From: a virus
IMG/VR virus record: IMGVR_UViG_3300046171_000086
Coordinates: 1 to 32,871 of that record
DNA: 32,871 nt
Strand: one strand, 5' to 3'
Shown here in pieces: positions 14,827 to 24,800 of this stretch. The notes under the pieces are model-generated. The model had not been told where the DNA came from. It was given only the letters and a program-made list of their open reading frames with translations, and did no database searches. The position numbers and the translations under genes are program-made. Position 1 is the stretch's first letter; every line of letters starts with the position of its first letter.

Positions 14827-15255
14827 ATGTCAACCTCGCGTTTGATCTTTGATGATAGCGAACGTGTTGGGGCTTGGGTAGCCGAACAAGTAGAGCAACT
14901 CTCCTCGTGGGGCGGCTTCTACGCAATGGGCGCTGAAAAAGACGGTCAGATCATGGGTGGAGTGGTTTTCAACAACTTCAACGGAAGTAACGCCACCGCC
15001 CACATCGCAGTCAGCAAACCCAATAAACTGTTTTTGGAGCTACTCGACCATGCCTTTGTGTATGCGTTCGAGACGTTAGGTCTGAGACGGCTTACTGGGC
15101 TAGTCGAAGCTGACAACTCCAAAGCACTGAAATTAGACAAGCATATCGGCTTCGTTGAAGAGGGCGTTATGAAACATGGTGGGTCAGACGGGCAGGACAT
15201 GATCGTCCTTGTCTTATGGCCCGAGAACTACCGTAAAGGAAGAAACTATGGGTAA
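14827..15255 (+). CDS. GNAT-family N-acetyltransferase (phage moron)
   Basis: The product is 142 aa and spans a single GNAT domain: YAMGAEKDGQIMGGVVFNNF (strands 2-4), LRRLTGLVEADNSKALKLDK (strand 4 and acetyl-CoA-binding helix) and HIGFVEEGVMKHGGSDGQDM (the 'GF..EG' strand 5 and 6 end). Such enzymes transfer an acetyl group from acetyl-CoA to an amine; the substrate cannot be read from sequence. The gene has an AGGAG site, its own promoter and an operator, and lies between structural genes. It looks like a separately controlled moron, perhaps modifying a virion or host protein. It overlaps the next gene by 8 nt. Confidence 0.85.
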   Translation: MSTSRLIFDDSERVGAWVAEQVEQLSSWGGFYAMGAEKDGQIMGGVVFNNFNGSNATAHIAVSKPNKLFLELLDHAFVYAFETLGLRRLTGLVEADNSKALKLDKHIGFVEEGVMKHGGSDGQDMIVLVLWPENYRKGRNYG

Positions 15256-16273
15256 AAAAAGTAATCCACCGCCACCCGATTACACGCCTTTAGCTAACGC
15301 CAGCGCAGAAGCTGCGCGTATTCAAGGTGAGTTGGGGCGGGAACAACTAGCCTTCGCAAGAGAACAATACGAAGCCAACGCTCCGTTACTCCAAGAAATA
15401 GCTGGCTTGCAGATGGACGCTCAGCAGCAGCAGATGGATCAGGCGCAAGACTACTACGACTATCAGGTAGAGACGTTCCGTCCGTTGGAGCAGGGTCTGG
15501 TGGCAGATGCAGAGCGCTTCAACACAGAAGCCTACCGAGATCAGGTAGCCAGTCAAGCTGCCGCAGACGCGGGTAGAGCTTTCGGCATCTCCCAGCAGCA
15601 GAACCAACGAGCGATGGCCTCGATGGGCGTTAACCCAAACTCTGGCCGTTTCGCTGGAATGAACGCAGCTACAGGTCTACAACAGGCCGCTGCACGTGCT
15701 AACGCAATGACAGGTGCAAGAACACAGGCTGAGCAGATGGGCTACGCTCGGAAGCTAGACGCCGCAGGTCTTGGCCGTGGCTTAGCAGGAGCATCCAACG
15801 CCGCATACGCAGGTGCCACAGGTGCCGGTACAGCCGCAGGAATGAACGCGCAGTCAGCAGGCCAGAACTACATGGGCAACATGGCAATGGGCGCAGGTAC
15901 TATCGCCGCAGGCCAGAACATGCAGATTCAAGGTCTGAGTAATGTACTGAACAACCAGACAAGCACTTACATCAATACGCAGGACAGCTTCTTGGGCGAC
16001 CTAGGTGGCATCATGGGTGGGGCAGCTTCGCTCTACACGGCCTTTGGCTCTGACCGACGTATCAAAGAGAACATTGTTGAGGTCGGTGTCGACCAACGCA
16101 CAGCACTAACTCTTTATCAGTTTAATTACATCGGTGGTGACGGACGTCGCTTCGAGGGTGTGATGGCAGATGAGGTCGAGTTGGTCTACCCAGACGCCGT
16201 CGTTGATACGGACCAAGGGTACAAAGCCGTACGTTACGATCTCCTAAACATCGAATTTAAGGAGGTCCACTAA
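15248..16273 (+). CDS. Virion protein with C-terminal Peptidase_S74 intramolecular chaperone domain
   Basis: I start at ATG 15248, after AAAGGAAG and overlapping the GNAT stop, giving 341 aa. The body (residues 1-267) is Gln/Ala/Met/Gly-rich and helical (QMDAQQQQMDQAQDYYDYQV, then Ala/Gly repeats such as AGATGAGTAAGMNAQSAGQN), like internal virion proteins of podoviruses. Residues 268-341 are an S74 autochaperone: GSDRRIKENIVEVG...YQFNYIGG...FEGVMADEVELVYPDAV. The Ser268/Lys273 pair has the spacing of the catalytic Ser-Lys dyad, so self-cleavage before S268 is expected after trimerisation. S74 domains normally end tail spikes and fibres, so the Ala/Gln body is notable. Confidence 0.8.
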   Translation: MGKKSNPPPPDYTPLANASAEAARIQGELGREQLAFAREQYEANAPLLQEIAGLQMDAQQQQMDQAQDYYDYQVETFRPLEQGLVADAERFNTEAYRDQVASQAAADAGRAFGISQQQNQRAMASMGVNPNSGRFAGMNAATGLQQAAARANAMTGARTQAEQMGYARKLDAAGLGRGLAGASNAAYAGATGAGTAAGMNAQSAGQNYMGNMAMGAGTIAAGQNMQIQGLSNVLNNQTSTYINTQDSFLGDLGGIMGGAASLYTAFGSDRRIKENIVEVGVDQRTALTLYQFNYIGGDGRRFEGVMADEVELVYPDAVVDTDQGYKAVRYDLLNIEFKEVH

Positions 16274-17895
16274 TGGCTCGTAGATCACGCTGGCAGAATT
16301 TTTCTGACAACTTCAATTCCGTTTACGGCTCATTCAACAAGCTCGGCAAGGACATCGAATCCAAAAAGGTGATGAACTCCGACTATACGGACGACGATGG
16401 TAACGCCCTAGCAGGCGACGCACTGGATCGTAGACGTATGATGGAACTCTCCAAGGTTTACACCAAGTACGGTGACGCCGAAGGCGGACTGGGTTTACGT
16501 GCGCAACAAGCCAAGATCGAGGCCGATAAACGCAACAATGATCTCCAGAGCAGGATTTTGGACCATCTGGTTAAACAGCAGGGAGAATTGACGACTTCCC
16601 AGATGGAGTCAGATATTGCAAGTACGGACGCAACTACAAACGATACACGCTCCACTACTAATCGCAGAGATACACTCCTACCGGGCGAAGTAGACCAACA
16701 AGCTGCTACTCTGGATAACACAGTCGCCAGCACTGATAACACTAGATCAACCATTAACCGCAGAGATGCGCTACTGCCCGGCGAGGTGGAAAACGCAAAT
16801 CTAGTAAACCAAGGGCTAGGGTCGGCAAACCGTTCCAGTGCGGCTCAAGCGGATGTGGATGAGGCACTGGTTGACGCCAACGTAAACAGAGGCGTAGCTG
16901 AGTCAAATAGCGCGATAAGCAATTCCTTAGTAGCCGCAGACAACGCTGAAATTTCCGGCAAAACACTGAACAGTACAATTGACGCGGAAAACGATGGCAA
17001 CGCGCTTAAATCTGCGGAAGCGGCACTGGGGATAAACACTGCGGAAAACGCTCTCGCGGCGGCTACCACTGAAGATGTAATCCTATCGGAAGTAATGAAT
17101 GCTGGCCACGAAGACTCAGCCGCAGCAGACGCAGACGCAATAGCGAGGATAAGAAATAGTGACCTCCCATTGGAGCGCCAAAGGGAACTTATCTCGACGA
17201 TCCAAAGTATGAGCTTGGAAGGGTTGGTTAACGAGGGTGCTCAGTTTACTCAAGCGGGTCTGAACGCTTTGGGTCAAGGTCTCGAACAAGGCATAGAATG
17301 GTACGACACCATAAATAACAACGACACGCTTACTATCGACCGTGAGTCCGTCCCCGGTTCAGTAATTATTAACAGCGCGGTGGGGGACACCGTAACTGAA
17401 CTTTTCCGTGCCGACGGCCCGAACGCCGACTCGCAGATCATTGCCGAGTTAGCCACTCGAATCCAGAAGCCCTCTGCGGCACTAACCGTCGCGGCGCAAG
17501 TTGCTGACATAGCAAAATCTGAACAAGCCACCGACGAGTCTGCGTCCCGAACCAGTCTGCTGGATAGTCAAAAGTTCTCTGAGATACTCGGGCAAGATAC
17601 AGAGCGTGCTCGCAAGATGCTTCTCGACGCACAAGTTGCGAAGACTAGACAGGACATTGAGCAGGCTGGGAGAGGTTTGCAGGGTGCAGACCTTATAGCC
17701 CGTGAGGGTCTAGCTGACCTCCAGAAGAGCGCTGAGTTTATTATGCTCGGCGATCAAGAGGGCGGCGCTGCACTACAGGCCGAAACTCTAGGTAACTACA
17801 TGCGAGTCATGCGTATGGCGGATGCGCCACCGGCGGGTGTTGAATCACAACTTTGGTTCAGCATGACTGATGAAGAAAAAGCCGCGTTTCAATAA
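16273..17895 (+). CDS. Internal virion-like protein, Asn/Asp/Ala-rich
   Basis: The product is 540 aa. Its ATG overlaps the upstream TAA (TAATG) with AAGGAGG before it. The N terminus (MARRSRWQNFSDNFNSVYGS) is basic and aromatic; the rest is strongly helical and polar with low-complexity stretches. A short internal repeat, TRSTTNRRDTLLPGEV and TRSTINRRDALLPGEV, occurs twice near residues 122-173. There is no signal peptide or transmembrane helix. In podovirus-like gene order it lies between the S74 protein and the giant ejection protein, the position of T7 gp15, so a role in the internal core or DNA ejection channel is plausible but inferred only from synteny and composition. Confidence 0.6.
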   Translation: MARRSRWQNFSDNFNSVYGSFNKLGKDIESKKVMNSDYTDDDGNALAGDALDRRRMMELSKVYTKYGDAEGGLGLRAQQAKIEADKRNNDLQSRILDHLVKQQGELTTSQMESDIASTDATTNDTRSTTNRRDTLLPGEVDQQAATLDNTVASTDNTRSTINRRDALLPGEVENANLVNQGLGSANRSSAAQADVDEALVDANVNRGVAESNSAISNSLVAADNAEISGKTLNSTIDAENDGNALKSAEAALGINTAENALAAATTEDVILSEVMNAGHEDSAAADADAIARIRNSDLPLERQRELISTIQSMSLEGLVNEGAQFTQAGLNALGQGLEQGIEWYDTINNNDTLTIDRESVPGSVIINSAVGDTVTELFRADGPNADSQIIAELATRIQKPSAALTVAAQVADIAKSEQATDESASRTSLLDSQKFSEILGQDTERARKMLLDAQVAKTRQDIEQAGRGLQGADLIAREGLADLQKSAEFIMLGDQEGGAALQAETLGNYMRVMRMADAPPAGVESQLWFSMTDEEKAAFQ

Positions 17896-17907
17896 GAGGT
17901 AGATTAC

Positions 17908-18714
17908 ATGGCGTTTACCGCATCCCAGCAAGCGATACTTGATAAAGCTAGACAGCGCCTCTCTGGAGCTACGGACGAAGAAGAGAACCAGCAACAGGAC
18001 GAACGCGCACAACGCCAGCAGGCTGCGATTGAAGCCGCCAAAGCTCGGATGGGCGACCGGTACTCCGATCTTAGTTCGAGAACAACTAAAGATGATGGCT
18101 CGGACTTTGTTGCAGGTTTCAGCGGCGGCATCGACTCCATGCAGGGCACAGCTTACGGCCTTGTGGGTCTTGCTGGTGACGCTCTTGAGCGCACTATTGG
18201 TGTAGGGGAAGGAATCCGCGACTGGGGTTTCAAAGGCTACCAAGACAATATGGCGGAGGTCGATAATGAGTTTCGCGATGCCTACACATGGGACGGTGCT
18301 ACGGATTCCGTCGGTAACTTTATAGACGCAGGCCAGTATTACGTTGGACGTGTTATTCCAGATGCGGTAGCAGCTTTAGCCTCTGGCGGTATCGGAGCAG
18401 CGATTGCCAAAAAGGGTATAAGCGAGGGCGTCGAAGCCACGGTTAAAGGTCAAGCTAAGGACTTACTCGGCGACCGCATAGGTGACAAGGTAACGAAAGA
18501 AGCTATCGGGTCTACCGCTGGCGTAGTCGCGCAGTCTGTAGCCCAGTCTACCGGCGGTATATACGGGCAAGCAGGTGAAAAAGCGATTGCTGAGGGCGGC
18601 ACGCTTGAGGACGTCAGTATAGGTAAAGTTCTAGCCGGTGGTTTAGCCGCCGGTGCTGTAGAAGCAGGGCGCAGATATTGTCACCCTAGGGCTAGGTGGC
18701 TTTGGTGTCGGTAA
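17908..18714 (+). CDS. Giant internal virion/ejection protein, N-terminal part (frame broken at 18662-18714)
   Basis: The first 268 codons of what should be a single ~2312-aa gene ending at 24847. The start follows AAGAGGT. The N terminus (TASQQAILDKARQRLSG) is helical, followed by Gln-rich sequence (ENQQQDERAQRQQAAIEAAK). Gly/Ala-rich amphipathic regions follow (DFVAGFSGGIDSMQGTAYGL, VIPDAVAALASGGIGAAIAK), as in membrane-interacting ejection proteins. The frame derails at GAVEAG|RRYCHPRARWLWCR and stops. Dropping one G from GGG (18667-18669) continues as GADIVTLGLGGFGVGKNLLD into the next frame. An extra G from sequencing, a real mutation or a +1 slip on GGG_C are the options. Confidence 0.75.
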   Translation: MAFTASQQAILDKARQRLSGATDEEENQQQDERAQRQQAAIEAAKARMGDRYSDLSSRTTKDDGSDFVAGFSGGIDSMQGTAYGLVGLAGDALERTIGVGEGIRDWGFKGYQDNMAEVDNEFRDAYTWDGATDSVGNFIDAGQYYVGRVIPDAVAALASGGIGAAIAKKGISEGVEATVKGQAKDLLGDRIGDKVTKEAIGSTAGVVAQSVAQSTGGIYGQAGEKAIAEGGTLEDVSIGKVLAGGLAAGAVEAGRRYCHPRARWLWCR

Positions 18715-18865
18715 GAACCTTCTCGACGTAGCTAATAAGGGCGGAAAAGTACGCCGCGTTGCCACTAAGGGCGCTATAGGTGCCGGAGCAGAGGCAGTCA
18801 CTGAAGGTATCCAGACAGGTATTGAAGACCTAGGCGCTGGCGAAAGTCTCGCAGACGCACGCTTT

Positions 18866-21800
18866 ATGGACCCCACGTCGATGTTGGCAGGCGCGTTCGG
18901 TGGCGGTGCCGTCAGTGGAGTCGGTGGCCTACGTAGACCTGACCGACAAGGTACAGAGTTTGCGGCTGAAGAAGCTGTACGTCAGGCTGAAGAGGAAGTC
19001 GCACTCCAGCAACAGCAAGAAGAAGAGGCACAGGCTGAAGGCTTACGCAGACAGGCCGAGTTGTCTGAACAATCTCGCGTCCGCAGAGAGGCCGCACAGA
19101 CATTTACGCCACGGGCGGAGTTCATCAAAGCCCGTCAAGCAGAAGTAAACGAACAGCTAGAGCAAGATGTTCGTAACCCAGAGACTGAGATAGGTCAGGA
19201 TTTTGAAACGTACCTTAACGAACAAGGCATCTTCGACCCTGCGGATGTAGATAAAGCCGCAAAGTCATACCTCAAAAGCTACCAGAAAGATAACGACGGT
19301 ACTGCTCAGATTAACCAAGAGTACCTCAGTGCCCTTGATACCCATGCAACCAAGGTGGCGCAGGCTAAAGAGGTCGTAGCGCAGAACCCAGCCGTTATGG
19401 ACATGGATGATGAGTCGTTTGCGACTACTGCGCAACAAGACCCTGAGTTGTACGGGGTAATCAACACCCTTAGACAAGCGGCTAGACAGGCAGAAACCGC
19501 CGAGGCCATTGGTGCCGCCGCCACGGATGCAGACACCACTACGCAAGAGGCTACTGTTGATACCCCGAAGAAACCTACTAAGCGAGAACAGCTTCGTACT
19601 TTGGCTACGGAAGTATTGGGCGAAGACTTTGAACAAAATCACCCCGAGTTGTCGCAACTACTTGCTGACGGCAAAGGTATCTACTCCCGTGGCAAGGGTA
19701 AGAAATCACGCTTCGAGACCATGCTCGATAAGATCGTTGAGGAACGCGAAGCAGAACGGAACCCTGTGGAGACAGCGCCGCCAACCGACACTACGACTGG
19801 CACCACCACGGAAGCAACTCCTGTTCAAGCGGAGGAAACAACTGAGACGCCGCCGGTCCTAGAAGGTATGGACGCTAGAGCCGTCAGTTACGCCACGCAA
19901 AAGCTCGGCCCCAACTGGCGTACAGAACAGCCGCAGTTAGTTCCTGTGTTAGAGGCTAAAAAGTACGCAGGGTTTCAATCGAACGTCGACCGACTTGCTG
20001 CGGGAAGACCCGCGCCGACGGAAACGGCAGTCGCAGAACCCGAGCAGGCACCTACAGAGACGGCGGTAACGGAGCCAGAAGCTGCCACTGCGGTGGATAA
20101 CTTGTTTGCGCAACCCCTACCTGCGGAAGTTAAACTGTCTACAAACGAGCAGAAAGTCTTTGATGTCCTGAACCAAGCGTTCCAGAACAACGAGCAAGAC
20201 GATGTAATACAGTCGGACGGTAGTCTTAACCCACAGCGGATAGCTGACAGGGCAGGATTAAACTCTCGTCAAGCGGCGCAGACTGCGATCACTCGCTTAC
20301 GCCCTAAGATCGCTAAAGCGTACGGGTTAGACCAGAAGCAGATTAAACAGCGACTGGCGGAAACTCGTACCAAGAACGTCGAAGCGTTTGACCAGAATGC
20401 GGCAGATAGCGAGGTAGAGTTACAAGAGCTTGGCGACAGCATGGGCACCATCGCCTCTGCCAACCAAGGTGCACGCGACGGGATGGCGCAAGAGGACCAA
20501 GACTTCCTCGACGACATGGAAGAAACGCCCATACAGGAGCAAACTGCTGGGCAACGAGCCGCTATCCAGCAGGAGATAGATGCAGACATACGAGCGGACA
20601 AAGCATATAAACCCGCTCAAGAGACTTGGGATAATGGGTTTGAGGCTGACGTGGAGAACGAGGCCGACCGCATTTCCTTTGAAACACTGGATGCTGGCTC
20701 ACGCTTTGAGTGGCTCCACTACTTTACGGAGTACAATCGTGGCAACTTTGGCGTCGACGAACTTAGCCAATACTACGATGACATCCGCGCAGACTACATA
20801 AGGGACAACCAAAATGCCGAACTTGAAGCCACCGACGAAGTCGGACAAATTGAAAGCAGAACAGACACGCAAGAGACTGGACCAGTTGATGGCGAAGTAC
20901 GAGAAGAAGGGAGTCCAGCTACTGAAGGACAGACCCAAGAAGACTCAGAACAGCTAACACCTGAGGCTCAGAACCAAGAAGATACTGACCAGTTAACTGC
21001 TGAACAGTTTAAGGAACGCGCAGCCAACGTAAAAGTTACTACGAAAAAGAAGCGCCGGGTGGTGAAGCCCCCCAAGAATCCAGAGGAAGCGCCAGAGGCT
21101 AAACGCAAAGCTGAAGAGCCAGAACTCGCCGCAGTGGATGCCGTAGCAGAAAAACTAGGCGGGGAAGTTGTCTACCAGCAAGGTGAGATAGCTCTCGTTC
21201 GTGGCTACAGCGCACAAACAGGTGCTCCAGTTTACTCAGCAGCCAAAGGTTCGATGTTCACTAACGTCGATGTGGAGAGCTACAACGGCGACCAGTTTAC
21301 GGAAGAGCAACTCGCTGACCTTATCAAAGCAAAGCAGGACGCCGAAGCTGAAGCACAGCGCGTGCACGAAGAAACACCGTTTGTTACATACAGTAACGGT
21401 CTAGCGTTCTCGGAGAACGTAACACCTGAGATGCAGGGCGTTGTCCAAGAGTGGAAAGACTTACTGGGACTCGATGTAGACGTGTACGTTACGACCTTGG
21501 ACGATGCCAAGGCCGACAAACTTAACTACACCGGCCCTCTCCGCGCCGTTGGCTCTGGTACGTTGAACAGCAACGAACGTGGTTCTACCCGCAAACTGGC
21601 CGACGGTAGCCACTACATAATCTTCGACGCTCAGGCGTCCAAAGTCGCCACACTGGAAACGATTGCCCACGAGATGGGGCACGTACACCAGAAGGCGGTA
21701 TTCGATACTGCGTCGCCTGAAGTACAGCAGGCGTTACTGGACGCACACGGCGAGTGGCTACGGTCACAGACAAGCGCCACAGCGAGAGATTTGGTTAAGT

Positions 21801-24800
21801 CTTTACGAGCTAGAAAGACAGGCAAGACGACTGAGGTCGGGGCAGACATCCCGTTTAACAAGGTAGGCCCGTACTGGAAGTCATTCAGCGAATGGTACGC
21901 CGACCAGACATCGCGCTGGGCAACGACGCAGAAAGCGCCGGTTACAGTAGTTGAGAAGTTCTTTGCCCGTCTGGGTAAAGCTATGAAGAGTTTCTACGAT
22001 AAGCTGGCTAACAAACAGTACCTGCCTAACGACGCCTTCGTGGAGTACTTAGACAAAGTAAGAGATGCTAACCTTCGCGACCCGATGAATGACGGCGCAG
22101 AGTTCCAGTCAGATGCTATGGCGGGGTCAATGGACCCAACACCGCAGGGGCAGGAAAGCAACTCTCGCACCGCAGAGTGGGCGCGGAGTACGTTCGGGGA
22201 CAGTGGAAAGCAGTTCGTTGACGACGTTTCTGAAGTTGCGCGACAGGGCGCGGACTCGTTGAAGTTCTTGCACCAGTTTGTGCGTGAGGTGAAGGGGCGT
22301 ATGCCAGCGGCAGGTACTATGTACCAAGCTATAAAAGAGGCAGACAAAACCCGACAAGACATTCGCCGTCAGGTGGAAGCAATCGCCGTACGTGCGAGAG
22401 AGCTAAAACCTGAGCGTCTAGCGGCGGTTAACGACTTCATCAGTAAGTCTACTTTCTACCAGAAGTGGGGCTACGATCCACAGATAACGGGTAAGACCGT
22501 AACGGTAGACCCGGTCATGGCCGCTGCGTACAAAAGACTGAGCGCAGAAGAACAAGGCTTAGTGCGGGATGTGTTCCAGCACGGCGAAAACATGCGCCAG
22601 CGGAAGCAAGAAGTGGCTAAGCAGTTAGGTGTGCCTGATACGTTCTTTAGCGCTGCCGAGCTAGAAGGGCCGTATGCGCCGTTGAAGCGTTTCGGTAATT
22701 ACGCCGGAGTACTGAAGTCGCAAGCGCTGCTCGACGCTGAAGCGGCTAACGAACAGGAATCAACGACGGCGTCTCGCAAGAAGATAGACGAGATGAAGTC
22801 TAGCCAAGAGCACTACGTGGTCAGTTTCTTTGACACGATGGGTGCCGCCAAGAAATTTACAGAGCAGAACGCCGAGAACTACGCCTACGCTGTGCCGTCT
22901 CAACGCACAGAAGACCTAATGTCAGACCGTGTTACCAATGCGGAGGTGTTCCAGCGGGTACTGGGTGCACTAAAGGCCGCAGACAATGCGCAGATAGACA
23001 AAGGGTCTAAGCAAGCGTTCGCTGACATGATCCGAGATATGTACTTTGATTCTCTGGATGAGCGTGACGCTCGTATGTCTGGAGCTAAACGTAAGAACCG
23101 TGCGGGTTACGAACAGAATATGATCCGCTCGTTCCTCTCACATGCGCGTGCTGAAGCCGCTATGATCTCTACGATGGAGCATGGTGCTGAGATAAACACT
23201 GCGCTGTCAGAGGCTCAGAAGCAATCAGACAAAGACCCAGAAGCGCTGAAGCCTGTCTACAACATGTTGGTCAGTCATTACAAAGACACTCTGGTGTATC
23301 AAGATACGGCGTTCCAGCGCATCCAAGACCGGATTGCGGCACTCAACTCTGTCTACATGCTGACCTCTAGCGTGGGATACCACATTACTAACGCGACACA
23401 GCCAGCAATGGTTACTGTTCCACGGTTGGCAGGTGACTTTGGGGACTACGCAGGTGCGTGGAATAAGCTAACGAAGGGGTACAAAATATCTCTCAAAGCC
23501 TCCAAGATGACAAAGACGCTTGAGACGGAGATTGACCTAGAGCAAGCACCGCCGCAGTACCGAGCGTTGTTGGAAGAACTACAGCTACGTAACCTGCTCG
23601 ACGTCGGTATGGAAGAAGACTTGTCCTCGTTCGACCGGTTTAACACAGGATACGAAGAGCTTAACGTACTGTCAGACAAACTGGGGAAAGTAACCCACAA
23701 GCTGTACCAAGTGGCGCGTTATGTAGAAGCCCAGAACCGTATCTCATCTGCGATAGCCGCTTATGATATGGCTTCAGCTAACCCTCAGGTGGCAAAGCGT
23801 CAGGGCATGACCCCAGCAGAGTACGCGATCAGCGTTGTCGAAGATACGCAGGGTAACTTCTCTCGTATGGATGCTCCGCTGGTCATTAAAAAGTTGCCTA
23901 AGTTGACCACCCAATACCGTAAGTACCAGTTGATGATGGCTTGGGCCTACACAAACTCAGCGAAGCAAGCGTTCAAGGGTGAGTCTCCTGAGATGCGAGC
24001 AATGGGCGGTCGTACATTGGGGTACATGTTAGCCCACGCCGGTATCTTCGCAGGTGCCGCAGGCGTACCGCTTGTCTCGACTATCGCTCCCTACGTTCTC
24101 GCCGCAGTTAACGGTGAAGATGAGCCACAAGACCTAGAGCGTTGGATACGCGCAAACGTAGACGGTGTGATGGGAGATGTCCTAGCCCGTGGCGCGTTCA
24201 ACTTCATTGGCCTTGATATGAATACCAAGCTGAGCCAAGCGAAAATCTTCGATCCGTTCCCGTACCTAGAGTACGACGTGTCTGAAGACGGCATAAAAGA
24301 CCTAGTCTTTAACATCGCCGCTGGCCCCGCTGGAACTACGATGATTAACTTCACGCGTTCCGCCGAGTATTTTGGACAAGGCGACGTCCTAAAAGGCATC
24401 GAGTACATGGTGCCAAAGGGTATACGTACGGCGGTGGAGTCGTATAGAATTGCTACAGAAGGTGTTTCGTTTAAGAACGGCGATGTGGTCGTAGACCCTC
24501 GCGAAGTAGACGTGAAGAGCTTGTTCATAAACGCCCTTGGGCTTCCAGCTAGTGACATAAACAAGATTAAATGGACAAGAAGTCAGCAGTACGAACTAGA
24601 GCAATACTTTAGCGAAGAGACTAGCCGTATGCGACGGGAGTACATCGACGCTAAAAGCGCAAACCACCGCGGCAAGATGAGTGAGATACGGACTGAGTTC
24701 CGAGAGTTGCAGGACGCTAAAGACAGGGTGCGACCCTTCTTTGGTAGAGACCGCAAAACACTTAGACGCCAGTCGGTATCAAGTTTGATTAGAGCGCCCT

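Noticed and set aside
14759-14845. 28-aa mini-frame (MSFTKSATMLLSIYVLTC...) resembling a tiny lipoprotein
   Set aside because: It covers the promoter and operator of the GNAT gene and runs into that gene in another frame. The lipobox-like LTC is suggestive but the regulatory reading explains the sequence better.
24091-24564. 157-aa open frame on the minus strand
   Set aside because: Antisense to the C-terminal part of the giant virion protein, without a start signal or recognisable motif.
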